Shown: positions 9,588 to 21,741, counted from the first letter of the stretch. The stretch is 64,000 nucleotides of DNA from Clostridium paraputrificum (GCF_900447045.1 NZ_UAWH01000014.1:432501-496500), one strand, 5' to 3'. Numbers and translations are program-made. The notes: generated from the sequence alone by a model not told the origin.

Positions 9588-9616
9588 AATATACCATGAA
9601 ATTATTTTCATTGCAA
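9588..9616 (-). promoter_or_regulatory. PTS-nanE promoter with operator between -35 and -10
   Basis: On the minus strand TTGCAA (9611-9616), exactly 17 bp, then TATATT (9588-9593). The spacer contains the inverted repeat TGAAATTATTTTCA (9597-9610, 5-4-5 symmetry). A repressor bound there would exclude RNA polymerase. The RpiR-type protein at 6448-7248 is the obvious candidate. Confidence 0.7.
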
Positions 9617-9710
9617 TAGGGAAAGTGAAAAAAATTTTAAAAAATTCGTTCAATGTGATTTTTATTATTAGCTACATTTGTGATAAATATGCAAATATAT
9701 TTAATCTTAA

Positions 9711-9745
9711 AAAAACTTGATTTCTTTATAAGAAACCAAGTTTTT
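9711..9745 (-). terminator. cotH operon terminator
   Basis: A 16-bp hairpin (9711-9726 with 9730-9745, one G-U) with A-rich and T-rich outer ends follows the CotH gene stop by 2 nt. On the minus strand it ends in a T run. Confidence 0.85.
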
Positions 9746-9747
9746 AA

Positions 9748-11610
9748 TTATACCATATATTTTTTTCGTTTAAATTTATTAGCCAATATACATGCTATAC
9801 TTATTACTACAATAGATGATAATACAAAAGCCATTTCTAGAGTTGATATACTTTTATTGGAATTAAGATTGTTTTTATCCATATTACCCATAGCTGGCTT
9901 TGTTTTGTCATTTGGAACTGGTATTTGTTGCTGATTATCTTCTGGCTTAGGTAATTTATTGTTACTACTTTCAGTTTGTTGCATCATCATATCATTATCA
10001 ATAGGTGGAGCAGTCATACCATTCTGATTATTATTGTTAGGAGAAGGTATATTACCATTAATTCCTCCTTGATTTATATCCATATCGGGAGGATTCATAT
10101 TGCCATTTGTAGCATTATTTATTTGTGGTGGTATATTAGAAGAAATATTAGAATCAGTATTTTGATTCATAGCATTTACCTTGTTTGCGTCTCCTTTTCC
10201 ACCACCCATAGATCCAAGAAGACTCATATTTACTAGGTTGGATCCAAGATATTCATCAAGGTTAACTTGATTTTGTGCTTCTTTAGTAGATGGTATAACT
10301 CCTGTAAGTTGAAGAGATATACTTTTTGATCTATAATTTCCAAGTTTATATAGTTCGTCTAAAGAATTTTTAAATTGACTATAGCTATAGAAGGCTGTAG
10401 AATCATTTTTTACATATTCATCTATAAGAGAAGCTGTAGAATATAATTTATTTTTAAATATGCCACTATCAAAATAAGTTGAAACAATATCATTAAGATA
10501 TTTATGATATAAATCTTTATACTCATTAACTTCTAATAATTTTTCTAATAATGGGCTATCTGACAAGTTGGTGCTTGTAGGTTCATCAATAGGAAAATGT
10601 ATGGTAGATAAATCGCTACTTGTTCTTTTTGAATTATTCATTTCACCTCTGTTTCCACCACCCATTTCAGCAGAAAATCCACCAAAGGATAGGTTTAAAT
10701 CCCAAGGGAGAATGGTGCAAATCCCATCTTTCTCATATATATAGTAATTATGAAATAGATTAGATTGATAGCTATCTAAATTAACAAGTGTTGTACTTAC
10801 TGCAAAATACCTTAATGTGGCATCTATATCAATATATTTTTCTAAGTTAGTTCCATTGTTTAAGTTTTTAATCATATCTATAATTTTTTGAAAATCATCA
10901 TCTGTTATAGCCGTTATTGCATTATCTTTAAGTCCAGAATAATTACTTTGAGTTTCTCCAGTGTATTTTAAATTTGTTCCTGTCCCTTCAGCTTTATATA
11001 AATTTCCATGGTCATAGCCATAATTTCTTTCTAGATAAGACTCTTGTAATCCTTCAATAGCCAGATATAAACCATAGTTATTATCATTAATAGTTATATT
11101 TGAGAAAGAGTTTTCAGGTGTAGTAACTCCCATAAACTCAAACAAGTCATATGATAGGTATTCTTTTAAATATGTTGCATCTGCATAAATATTATTTAGG
11201 TTTAGCATATCTAGGCCATAGTAGCTTTGTCCAGTTACGTATTTATCAAATTTAACTTTAAAGCTATATCTTTCTGAATCAGAAGAGGCAACTTGAGATA
11301 AACTTGTATTTCCTTTTGTTCTAATACCAACATTATAAAAAGTTTCTCCATTAATTGTTATATCAGCTTTGTGATACTCCTCTTTTAGGGGATTAGATAA
11401 CATATCTTGCCAGTCATCATCAGATATATTAATTTTAATATCAGAAACTTTTGTGTTATCGAAAAGTAAGGTTGAATATTGGGCAGAACTTGCATTTGAT
11501 ACTTCCTTTGGATAAACCAATAGAAAGGATGTAAATAGTAGAGCACATACCATGAAAATACAAGCAACTACCTTGAATTTATTACTTTTAATCAAAGTTT
11601 TATAAAACAA
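9748..11610 (-). CDS. CotH-family protein kinase, secreted and membrane-anchored
   Basis: This 620-residue protein begins with a hydrophobic signal/anchor (about 13-33). Residues about 45-460 form a CotH domain: VGIRTKGNTSLSQ, DMLNLNN, NYGLYLAIEGLQESYLERNYG and the metal-binding-like ILPWDLNLSFGGF. CotH proteins are atypical kinases that phosphorylate surface or spore proteins. Residues about 465-590 are a low-complexity Asn/Pro/Met/Gln linker, followed by a C-terminal membrane helix (about 596-613) and KRKK. The domain should therefore face outside. The start TTG lies 5 nt after the DUF4956 stop with a weak RBS, suggesting translational coupling. The substrate is unknown; the DUF4956 and VTC neighbours suggest a common surface pathway. 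Confidence 0.85.
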   Translation of the reverse strand: MFYKTLIKSNKFKVVACIFMVCALLFTSFLLVYPKEVSNASSAQYSTLLFDNTKVSDIKINISDDDWQDMLSNPLKEEYHKADITINGETFYNVGIRTKGNTSLSQVASSDSERYSFKVKFDKYVTGQSYYGLDMLNLNNIYADATYLKEYLSYDLFEFMGVTTPENSFSNITINDNNYGLYLAIEGLQESYLERNYGYDHGNLYKAEGTGTNLKYTGETQSNYSGLKDNAITAITDDDFQKIIDMIKNLNNGTNLEKYIDIDATLRYFAVSTTLVNLDSYQSNLFHNYYIYEKDGICTILPWDLNLSFGGFSAEMGGGNRGEMNNSKRTSSDLSTIHFPIDEPTSTNLSDSPLLEKLLEVNEYKDLYHKYLNDIVSTYFDSGIFKNKLYSTASLIDEYVKNDSTAFYSYSQFKNSLDELYKLGNYRSKSISLQLTGVIPSTKEAQNQVNLDEYLGSNLVNMSLLGSMGGGKGDANKVNAMNQNTDSNISSNIPPQINNATNGNMNPPDMDINQGGINGNIPSPNNNNQNGMTAPPIDNDMMMQQTESSNNKLPKPEDNQQQIPVPNDKTKPAMGNMDKNNLNSNKSISTLEMAFVLSSIVVISIACILANKFKRKKYMV

Positions 11611-11615
11611 GGGGA

Positions 11616-12302
11616 TTAGCCCATGTAGTCTCCATTGTAGCTTACTAATACAGCGTTATTAACACCATCAATAGAAGCTAACTTATTTATAAACTCTGTG
11701 CTCATATCCTTTAATCTTATATCAAGTGTTAGTTCGATTTTAAAGTCAGAAGAAATAGTTTTTGATTTAATAACATGCTTTTTTACGTGTTGTTTTACAT
11801 AATCAACAGCTTTTTTTTCACTTTCATTATCATAGCAATTTAAAACTAAGATATAAGGATTATCTGAAGTTTTTCTGTTTACAAATATAATCATAAATAA
11901 ACCTATGAAAAGAGAACCTATAACAGCTAGAGGAATTAATCCAGCACCAAGTACTATGCCAACACTAATTGACCAAAATATATATACTATATCCATAGGC
12001 TCTTTAATTGCACTACGGAATCTAACTATTGATAGGGCACCTACCATACCAAGTGATAAAACTACATTAGATGTAACAGCAAGTATAATTAATGTAGTAA
12101 CTAAAGTCATTGCAATTAGGGAGGTTCCAAAATTTGCAGAATACATAACTCCATTAAAAGTCTTTTTATATATTATGAAAATAAACATACCAATTGTTAA
12201 AGCTAAAGTAAGAGCAATAAAGGTATCTAATATTGAAAAGCTTGAAGCTTTTTCTAAGAAACTTGATTTGAAAATATCATTAAATGTTAGTGATTTATCC
12301 AT
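11616..12302 (-). CDS. DUF4956 membrane protein
   Basis: A 228-residue protein with about four membrane helices in residues 25-140 and a soluble C-terminal half of ferredoxin-like sequence (YILVLNCYDNESEKKAVDYV). The block LGMVGALSIVRFRSAIKEPMD is the DUF4956 signature. The function is unknown, but the family regularly lies between VTC-domain and CotH genes, as here. It has a clear AAGGAGAA RBS, a 14-nt gap to the VTC gene and a 5-nt gap to cotH, so the three form one operon. Confidence 0.88.
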   Translation of the reverse strand: MDKSLTFNDIFKSSFLEKASSFSILDTFIALTLALTIGMFIFIIYKKTFNGVMYSANFGTSLIAMTLVTTLIILAVTSNVVLSLGMVGALSIVRFRSAIKEPMDIVYIFWSISVGIVLGAGLIPLAVIGSLFIGLFMIIFVNRKTSDNPYILVLNCYDNESEKKAVDYVKQHVKKHVIKSKTISSDFKIELTLDIRLKDMSTEFINKLASIDGVNNAVLVSYNGDYMG

Positions 12303-12316
12303 TTTAATTCTCCTTT

Positions 12317-13000
12317 TTATCCATAAATTCTACTTGCAGCATATTTAGATATAGTTGCTGCTTTTCTGTTATTTGTTTGGATGGCATTATTAATAATTTC
12401 AGGTAAAAATTCATCATATTTAACTTCTAATATAATTAAGTTTGTATCAGTTGGAGCAACAGGAAGTGAAGGATTAAAGATATTGTTTGAGTATATTCCT
12501 GTTCTAATATCCATATCAAAGGTTATTCTTACATTACCTAGTTCATATACAAAAGCCTCTCTAACGTAATCTACTATTGTTTTAGGTTTTAATAATTGAT
12601 ATTTACACTTACTATAAAATTCAAGAAGTAGATTATCCGTAGAATCTTTTATCCAATGAAGATTATTATTTATAATGTCTTTACATTGTTCCTTTGTTAA
12701 AATAGTACTTTCCTTTAAACAAAGTCCATTATTTTTACTTTTCTTTTCTAGTCTTATAAATGATGTATCATTATTATAGAAACGTATTCTAAATTTTTCA
12801 CGCGTATTGAATCCATTAATTTTCTCCATTAAAACTTTGTCATAAATATTATCAAAATATAAACTTCTTATTTTATATCTACCATTAGAAGTGCTAGATG
12901 TATCTATCGATGCAATATGTTTTAATCTATTTCTAATTTGCAAGTAGTCAGAATAATTAATGAAGTGTTTAACTTCATGTCTATATTTTGGAGTATTCAT
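12317..13000 (-). CDS. VTC-domain polyphosphate polymerase-like protein
   Basis: A 227-residue protein of the VTC superfamily (triphosphate-tunnel fold): N-terminal YRHEVKHFINYSDY, then RYKIRSLYFDN, the basic strand EKFRIRFYNN, FIRLEKKSK, VRITFDMDIRTG and LIILEVKYDEFLP. The alternating Glu/Arg/Lys residues are those that line the tunnel in VTC4, which makes polyphosphate from ATP. It is cytoplasmic, with no membrane segment of its own, so DUF4956 may be the membrane partner. The RBS is AAGGAGGTG. It is the first gene of the operon and its promoter has tandem 11-bp repeats (13029-13061). Confidence 0.88.
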   Translation of the reverse strand: MNTPKYRHEVKHFINYSDYLQIRNRLKHIASIDTSSTSNGRYKIRSLYFDNIYDKVLMEKINGFNTREKFRIRFYNNDTSFIRLEKKSKNNGLCLKESTILTKEQCKDIINNNLHWIKDSTDNLLLEFYSKCKYQLLKPKTIVDYVREAFVYELGNVRITFDMDIRTGIYSNNIFNPSLPVAPTDTNLIILEVKYDEFLPEIINNAIQTNNRKAATISKYAASRIYG

Positions 13001-13028
13001 TTAATTCACCTCCTTTTCTTATGAAGGA

Positions 13029-13061
13029 ATTATATAGTTTAAAGCTTAAATAAAACTTAAA
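13029..13061 (-). promoter_or_regulatory. VTC operon promoter with tandem OmpR-type boxes
   Basis: On the minus strand TTTAAGTTTTA (13051-13061) and TTTAAGCTTTA (13040-13050) are adjacent 11-bp direct repeats with one difference. They are followed after 5 bp by TATAAT (13029-13034). Tandem 11-bp repeats replacing the -35 box are typical of promoters activated by OmpR/PhoB-class regulators. The same arrangement precedes the response regulator gene at 17714. Confidence 0.7.
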
Positions 13062-13089
13062 ATATTTCTGAAAATTTTGTAGAATAATG

Positions 13090-13118
13090 TTGACAGGCTA
13101 TAAATGAGATGATAATAC
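13090..13118 (+). promoter_or_regulatory. licT-bgl operon promoter
   Basis: TTGACA (13090-13095), a 17-bp spacer and TAATAC (13113-13118) form a strong sigma-A promoter; transcription should start near 13125, just before the first RAT element. Confidence 0.8.
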
Positions 13119-13140
13119 AATAAATATAAAACGTATACAC

Positions 13141-13214
13141 GGATTGTTACTGGTAATGCAGGCAAAACCTATTTCATAATATTTTTTTGTTATGGGATGG
13201 TTTTGTCTTTTTAT
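13141..13214 (+). promoter_or_regulatory. RAT antiterminator 1 with overlapping terminator
   Basis: The ribonucleic antiterminator GGATTGTTACTGG...GCAGGCAAAACC (13141-13169) matches LicT/SacY-type RATs. Its 3' AAAACC also forms the base of a terminator with GGTTTT (13199-13204), followed by a T-rich run. When LicT binds the RAT the terminator cannot form, so licT is autoregulated. Confidence 0.9.
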
Positions 13215-13239
13215 ATTTTTGAGGAGTGGAGGTTAGCTA

Positions 13240-14073
13240 ATGAAAATTGAAAAAATACTTAATAATAATGTTGTAGTCTCAATTAATGACAAAGGACAAG
13301 AAGTAATTATTATGGGACGAGGCCTTGCTTTTCAAAAGAAGATTGGAGCAGAAATAAATGAAGGTAATATAGAAAAGATATTTACAATAACCAATAAGGA
13401 TATTACTGATAAGTTCCAGCAATTGCTACAAGAGATTCCAAGTGAGTATATGTTGTTATCTGAAAAAATAATTACTTACGCTAAGTCAGAACTAGGTAAG
13501 AAGTTAAATGAAAGTATATTTATTTCATTAACTGACCATATAAATAGTACAATTGACAGATATAAAAATGGTATCCAGTTAAAAAATGCTTTATTATGGG
13601 ATATAAAAAGACTTTATAAGGATGAGTTTTGTATTGGTGTTGAAGCATTAAAAATGATAAAGGAAGATTTAAATATAGAGCTTCCAGAAGATGAGGCTGC
13701 ATTCATAGCCCTTCACATAGTTAATGCAGAATTAAATGAAGAAATGCCAAACCTTATGAATATGACTAAGGTTATGCAAGAAATTTTAAACATAGTTAAA
13801 TATCATTATAGAATAGATTTTGATGAAGAATCATTAAGTTATTACAGATTCATAACTCACTTAAAATTCTTCGCACAAAGATTATTTAATGGAAAGACTT
13901 ATACTGATAAGGATGATGAAATCTATGATATGATCAAGATTAAATATCCTATTGCACATGAATGTGTAAAGAAAGTAGAAAAATTTATAAAAGAAAAGTA
14001 TACATATGATTTAACAAAAGAAGAAAAATTATATCTAATGATTCACATACAACGTGTGACAGAAAATAAATAA
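13240..14073 (+). CDS. licT: BglG/LicT-family transcription antiterminator
   Basis: A 277-residue RNA-binding antiterminator. Residues 1 to about 56 are the CAT RNA-binding domain (MKIEKILNNNVVVSI, IMGRGLAFQKK), followed by PRD1 (about 70-165) and PRD2 (about 175-277). The expected phosphorylatable histidines are in LTDHINSTI, FIALHIVNAE, RFITHLKFF and IAHECV. PTS phosphorylation sets its activity according to beta-glucoside supply and carbon status. The RBS is GGAGG. It is the first gene of the operon and acts on three RAT elements at 13141, 14080 and 14204. Confidence 0.95.
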   Translation: MKIEKILNNNVVVSINDKGQEVIIMGRGLAFQKKIGAEINEGNIEKIFTITNKDITDKFQQLLQEIPSEYMLLSEKIITYAKSELGKKLNESIFISLTDHINSTIDRYKNGIQLKNALLWDIKRLYKDEFCIGVEALKMIKEDLNIELPEDEAAFIALHIVNAELNEEMPNLMNMTKVMQEILNIVKYHYRIDFDEESLSYYRFITHLKFFAQRLFNGKTYTDKDDEIYDMIKIKYPIAHECVKKVEKFIKEKYTYDLTKEEKLYLMIHIQRVTENK

Positions 14074-14079
14074 TTAGCA

Positions 14080-14176
14080 GGATTGTTACTGGAACGGCAG
14101 GCAAAACCTAGATTATTCTTAGAGCATATATATTTCACCCTTTTTGCTCTAGGATTAGTTTAGGTTTTTTCTTTTA
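14080..14176 (+). promoter_or_regulatory. RAT antiterminator 2 with overlapping terminator
   Basis: GGATTGTTACTGG...GGCAGGCAAAACC (14080-14108) is a second RAT. AAAACCTA (14103-14110) pairs with TAGGTTTT (14161-14168) and AGAGCA with TGCTCT inside, followed by TTCTTTT. It controls readthrough from licT into bglP. Confidence 0.9.
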
Positions 14177-14203
14177 GCCAAGTACAGACAATATATATTT
14201 TTA

Positions 14204-17578
<3,375 letters not shown>

Positions 17579-17589
17579 TAAATAATAGA

Positions 17590-17620
17590 AATAGGCTTAC
17601 ATTTGTAAGCCTATTTTTTT
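17590..17620 (+). terminator. bgl operon terminator
   Basis: AATAGGCTTAC-ATTT-GTAAGCCTATT is followed by seven or more T, 11 nt after bglA. Confidence 0.92.
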
Positions 17621-17658
17621 TACCTTAAGTACGAGGGGATAAATATCTACCCCACATT

Positions 17659-17691
17659 TTTTAGTTTCATTTAAGTTTTCTATGGTAATAT
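17659..17691 (+). promoter_or_regulatory. Two-component operon promoter with tandem OmpR-type boxes
   Basis: TTTTAGTTTCA (17659-17669) and TTTAAGTTTTC (17670-17680) are adjacent 11-bp repeats (9/11 and 10/11 to TTTAAGTTTTA). After 5 bp comes TAATAT (17686-17691). Repeat length, tandem order and the 5-bp gap to the -10 match the VTC operon promoter at 13029-13061. This suggests autoregulation by the OmpR-type regulator. Confidence 0.65.
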
Positions 17692-17713
17692 TATTAATAA
17701 AGAAGGTGAAAAA

Positions 17714-18397
17714 ATGAGAATTTTAATAGTTGAAGATGAAGCGCAATTATCAGAGGCACTTGGTGCAATTTTAGAAAAGAATAATTATATAGTTGATAGA
17801 GTTTTTGATGGAGAAAGTGGATTAGACTATATTTTATCGGATATATATGATGGAGTTATTTTAGATATAATGCTACCTAAATTAAATGGAATAGAAGTAT
17901 TGAAGAAGGCAAGAAAAGAGGGAATATCAACACCAATTATCCTTTTAACAGCTAAGGGGGAAGTGGAGGATAGGATTCTTGGATTAGATTGTGGTGCAGA
18001 TGATTATTTACCTAAGCCATTTTATGTTGAGGAGCTTATGGCAAGAATTAGAGCCTTAACTAGAAGAAAAGGTGAGGTACAAAGTGATAACCTATTGTCT
18101 TATGGAGATATTAATTTAAATATAGGTAATTTAGAATTAAGCTCAAAAGAAAATAGTATTAAGCTTACTGCAAAGGAATCTGGACTTTTAGAATTATTAA
18201 TTAATAGGAAGGATATGATTTCAAATAAAGATGATATTATAAGTAAGCTTTGGGGATATGAATCAGAAGCAGAACATAATAATGTTGAAGTATATGTATC
18301 ATTTTTAAGAAGGAAACTATCCTATTTAAAATCTAAGGTAGCTATTAAAGCTATAAGAAATCTAGGTTATATTTTAGAATATAAAGATGGAGAATAA
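17714..18397 (+). CDS. OmpR-family response regulator
   Basis: A 227-residue regulator. The receiver domain is at 1 to about 118, with acidic pocket E7-D8, phospho-acceptor D51 (VILDIMLPKLNG), T79-region LLTAKGE and K101-region LPKPF. The winged-helix DNA-binding domain is at about 128-225 (LTAKESGLLELLINRKDMIS, NNVEVYVSFLRRKL). It overlaps the kinase gene by 1 nt (TAATG). Its promoter has tandem 11-bp boxes shared with the VTC operon. The stimulus is unknown. Confidence 0.93.
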   Translation: MRILIVEDEAQLSEALGAILEKNNYIVDRVFDGESGLDYILSDIYDGVILDIMLPKLNGIEVLKKARKEGISTPIILLTAKGEVEDRILGLDCGADDYLPKPFYVEELMARIRALTRRKGEVQSDNLLSYGDINLNIGNLELSSKENSIKLTAKESGLLELLINRKDMISNKDDIISKLWGYESEAEHNNVEVYVSFLRRKLSYLKSKVAIKAIRNLGYILEYKDGE

Positions 18398-19622
18398 TGA
18401 TGTTTAAAAAGTTAAGGGTTAAATTTGTAACTACTTTAATGATTCTTTTTACAGCAATAGTAATAGCTATATTTTCTGCTATATATATTGGAATAAGCAA
18501 AAATGGAGAATACATGATATTTACTCAATTAAGTGATACCTTAAATGGGATGAAGATGTCTCCTAACGGAGAGATAGATTGGAGGGGCAAGCCTTTTAAT
18601 AATACAACCTTTATTATCTATGACTCTAAGAATTCAAGATTACTTTATAATGATGCTTATAATATGGATGAAGATACCTTAGTAAATATAGTTCAAAAAG
18701 CAATCAATAATAAGAAGGAAAAAGGATTTATAAAATATAATAGTTATAATTTTGCGTATCTATATAGAAATGGGCCAAGAGGGATTGAGATGGTATTTCA
18801 AGATAGTACTATTCACCTAAATACTATAAAGAGATTAGTAATTACTTCATTTATAGTTGGACCAATTAGTTTGATTTTTTTATTTATAGTAAGCATATTT
18901 ATAGCTAATAAATCAATAAAACCAGTTGAGGCAGCTTATAATTCACAAAAAAGGTTCATAGCAGATGCGTCACACGAACTTAAAACACCATTAGCTATAA
19001 TTAATACTAATATAGAGCTAATTAATAGTAATGAAGAGGATACAATAAAGAATCAGAAGAAATGGATTAATTATATATCCTTTCAAACTGAAAGAATGTC
19101 AAACCTAGTTAATAATCTACTTTATCTTGCGAAAGCTGATAATAATGAAGTTCTTGGAGTAATATCTAAATTTAATTTAAGTGATGCAATTATGAGTCAA
19201 TTATTAAGCTTTGAAGCAATAATGTATGAAAATAACTTAATGTTAGATTCAGATATTCAAAATGATATAGAGTTTATTGGAGATAAGGAGAGCATAAATC
19301 AATTAATAGGAATACTAATGGACAACGCCATAAAACATTCCTATGAAAAAAGTTCTATAAAGGTAGAGTTAAAAGAAAGAAAACAAAAAATATTATTATC
19401 AGTAACTAATGAAGGAGATACAATTCCTAAAGAGGATATAGATAAAATATTTGATAGATTTTATAGGGTAGATAAAGCAAGATCAAGAGAAAAGGGGGAT
19501 ATGGATTAGGTCTTTCCATTGCTAAGTCTATTGTGGAAAAATATAAAGGAAAAGTTGGAGTAACAAGTGAAAATAATATTACAACTTTTAATATTGAATT
19601 AATCAATAAGGAAAAAGAATAA
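18397..19622 (+). pseudogene. Sensor histidine kinase, frameshifted in the ATP-binding domain
   Basis: The first frame gives 370 residues: a membrane helix (about 10-30), an extracellular domain, a second helix (about 150-172), the H-box DASHELKTPLAII, the N-box LMDNAIKHS and the F-box IFDRFYRVDKARS. It then stops at 19507 just before the G2 box. Adding one G to the G5 run at 19494-19498 restores KGGYGLGLSIAKSIVEKY and continues to a stop at 19620-19622, about 408 residues. As written the ATP lid is lost and the kinase should be inactive. It could be a real -1 deletion, a slipped G tract (phase variation) or a sequencing error. It overlaps the response regulator gene. Confidence 0.85.
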
Positions 19623-19629
19623 CCAATTT

Positions 19630-19665
19630 AAAAGAATTACTTTCTAAAGGTAGTTCTTTTTTCTT
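19630..19665 (+). terminator. Two-component operon terminator
   Basis: AAAAGAATTACTTT pairs with AAAGGTAGTTCTTTT (G-U and a small bulge) and is followed by TTCTTT; it lies 8 nt after the restored kinase stop. Confidence 0.75.
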
Positions 19666-19761
19666 TACAATAGGTTGATATTGTTAAATGTAGGTTAATA
19701 TATATAAGTTATGTTAAAAATAGTGATATAATTGTTAGAAATTAATATTTTGGAGGGAGTT

Positions 19762-20571
19762 ATGGGTTTCTTAAAGGATTTTATCTATGGAGTAATAATA
19801 AGTATATCTCAAATAGTACCAGGTATTAGCGGTGGGTCTATTGCCATGATTTTAGGTATATATGATAAGTTAATACATGCAGTAAATAATATAGTTAAGG
19901 ACTTCAAAAATCAATATAAGATTTTATTTAGGGTAGGACTTGGAGCAATAGTAGGAATAATTTTATTTAGTAATATATTTAAAACTTTATTGGAGAGATA
20001 TCCTATTCCATTGGGATATATGTTTATAGGAATTATTTTAGGTGGAGCTCCATTAATGTTTAGAAAAGCTACTGAGAAGAAGTCATTTAGTCAAAGGTCT
20101 TTAGTTTATTTAGTTATTGGATTTGCAATTGTACTACTTATGTCAGGAGATTACAACGGATATTCAGATGCTATAGTTAGTTTAACACCATTTATATTTA
20201 TATGGTTATTTGTTGGAGGAGTAGTTATAGCTGTAGCTTTAATTTTGCCAGGAATAAGTGGATCATTTATGTTATTAATTTTAGGTTTATATAATACTGT
20301 AATAACTGCAATAACTGATTTTAATATTCCAATACTTATTCCTATAGCATTAGGAGGAATAGTTGGAACAGTTTTAAGTGCAAGATTAATAGAGATGCTA
20401 TTAAATAGATATCCTGAACAAACTTATATGATAATCTTTGGATTTATTTTGGGTTCTGTCTTTGGAGTGTTTCCAGGCTTTGATGGAATAAATAGTTTAA
20501 TAGGAGTTGTCCTTGGAATCTTTGGATTTATTGTAACAAGCTATATATCTAAAGAAGAGAGAGAAGAATAG
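19762..20571 (+). CDS. popT: PopT/DUF368 undecaprenyl-phosphate translocase family
   Basis: A 269-residue polytopic membrane protein of the DUF368 family, members of which recycle undecaprenyl phosphate across the membrane. The family internal repeat is visible: QIVPGISGGSIAMILGIYDKLI near the N-terminus and LILPGISGSFMLLILGLYNTVI in the second half, plus LNRYPEQTYMIIFGFILGS. About eight hydrophobic segments are present. The start is the ATG at 19762 behind GGAGGG; an upstream TTG in frame (19732) has no RBS. It is a single-gene unit between terminators. The symbol rests on family membership only. Confidence 0.88.
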   Translation: MGFLKDFIYGVIISISQIVPGISGGSIAMILGIYDKLIHAVNNIVKDFKNQYKILFRVGLGAIVGIILFSNIFKTLLERYPIPLGYMFIGIILGGAPLMFRKATEKKSFSQRSLVYLVIGFAIVLLMSGDYNGYSDAIVSLTPFIFIWLFVGGVVIAVALILPGISGSFMLLILGLYNTVITAITDFNIPILIPIALGGIVGTVLSARLIEMLLNRYPEQTYMIIFGFILGSVFGVFPGFDGINSLIGVVLGIFGFIVTSYISKEEREE

Positions 20572-20605
20572 TAAGGATAATAGAATTAATAAAAATAATA
20601 ATGAT

Positions 20606-20643
20606 GAAGAAGAAACATTACTAAAGCTGGTGTTTCTTCTTTG
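20606..20643 (+). terminator. popT terminator
   Basis: AAGAAGAAACA pairs with TGTTTCTTCTT around a 14-nt loop, with T-rich sequence after it. The remaining 20644-20864 gap holds only AT-rich sequence with short ATATAAAT repeats near 20776-20800. Confidence 0.8.
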
Positions 20644-20864
20644 ATTTTATGGAGGAGTATTGAAATTTAAAATTTAAATTGAGTTCCATGAAACTTAATA
20701 AGCTCTAAGAAATAAGAAGAGCGAATTTTATTAATGCTTTATTAGATTATTTATATATTTATATGAACATAACAATATATAAATATATAAATATATAGGA
20801 AAATTGGGTGATGAGCTGCAAATGAGATATAATTAATTTGGATAAAAAATTGGGGGAGAAGTTT

Positions 20865-21617
20865 ATGAATAGAAAAGAAATGTTAGAGAAGGTGAAGGAA
20901 CAATTATCAAGAGATTATAATTGTAGTATAGAGGATTTTAATAAGGAAGAGAATTTAATAACAGATTATAAGTTAAGAAAGGGAAGAAGAAATTATGGTG
21001 ATGATGATAGTCCTATAAAAATACTTGTATTTGGTAAGAAAGCTGTAGTATGTGTAGGTGAAGAGTTAAGAGAATGGTGTGTGGAAAAGTTATTAAACTT
21101 TCCAGGTGAGTGGATATTTTCTTTTAGAGTGTTAGGAGCATTAGAAAAGAAGTTAAATGATATTGGATATGAGATAGATGACACCCATCAGTATTATTTG
21201 CCAAAGGAAACTGTAGAAGAGATTAAGCCGATTACAAAAATAAAGTGGTATAATCAAGAAGAAATAAAACAGTTTGAAGATGATGATAGATTTGATGAAG
21301 CTTTTGTTTTTGATGAAAACTACCCAGATATTTTAGGGGTTGCAGCATTAGATGAAGATGACAATATAATTGGGATGGCAGGAGCTAGTAGGGATTCAGA
21401 AAACATGTGGCAAATAGGAATTAATGTTTTTAAAGGATGGGAAGGAAAAGGAATTGGGACAAACCTTATTTATCTCATAAAGCAAAAGATAGTAAGTCTT
21501 GAAAAAGTACCTTTCTATGGAACTAGTCAATCTCATGTTATATCTCAAAATATAGCAATTAAATCAGGATTTTACCCAGCTTTTTCTGAACTTAAAGCTA
21601 GAAAAAAGAAAGATTAG
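20865..21617 (+). CDS. GNAT acetyltransferase with N-terminal extension
   Basis: A 250-residue soluble protein. The C-terminal half (about 125-245) is a GNAT fold: GVAALDEDDNIIGMAGAS, the acetyl-CoA loop GWEGKGIGTNLI, and the end VISQNIAIKSGFYPAF. The first about 110 residues form a separate domain that I do not recognise. The ATG at 20865 is preceded by GGGGGAGAAG; the upstream in-frame TTG (20838) would cover that RBS. The substrate cannot be told. It stands alone with its own upstream region. Confidence 0.82.
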   Translation: MNRKEMLEKVKEQLSRDYNCSIEDFNKEENLITDYKLRKGRRNYGDDDSPIKILVFGKKAVVCVGEELREWCVEKLLNFPGEWIFSFRVLGALEKKLNDIGYEIDDTHQYYLPKETVEEIKPITKIKWYNQEEIKQFEDDDRFDEAFVFDENYPDILGVAALDEDDNIIGMAGASRDSENMWQIGINVFKGWEGKGIGTNLIYLIKQKIVSLEKVPFYGTSQSHVISQNIAIKSGFYPAFSELKARKKKD

Positions 21618-21741
21618 TAATAAATAAGAATAAAAAAATATATATTTTATTAATAACATGGAAAAATTAGAAAAGTGTTTTGTACCAATGGTAGTTGTGG
21701 TATAATATTCACGTTAATTAAGGAAAGCGGGGGATAAGCTA

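Noticed and set aside
9680..10236. Plus-strand open frames opposite the CotH gene C-terminus
   Set aside because: They mirror the low-complexity Asn/Pro/Met linker codons and lack ribosome binding sites.
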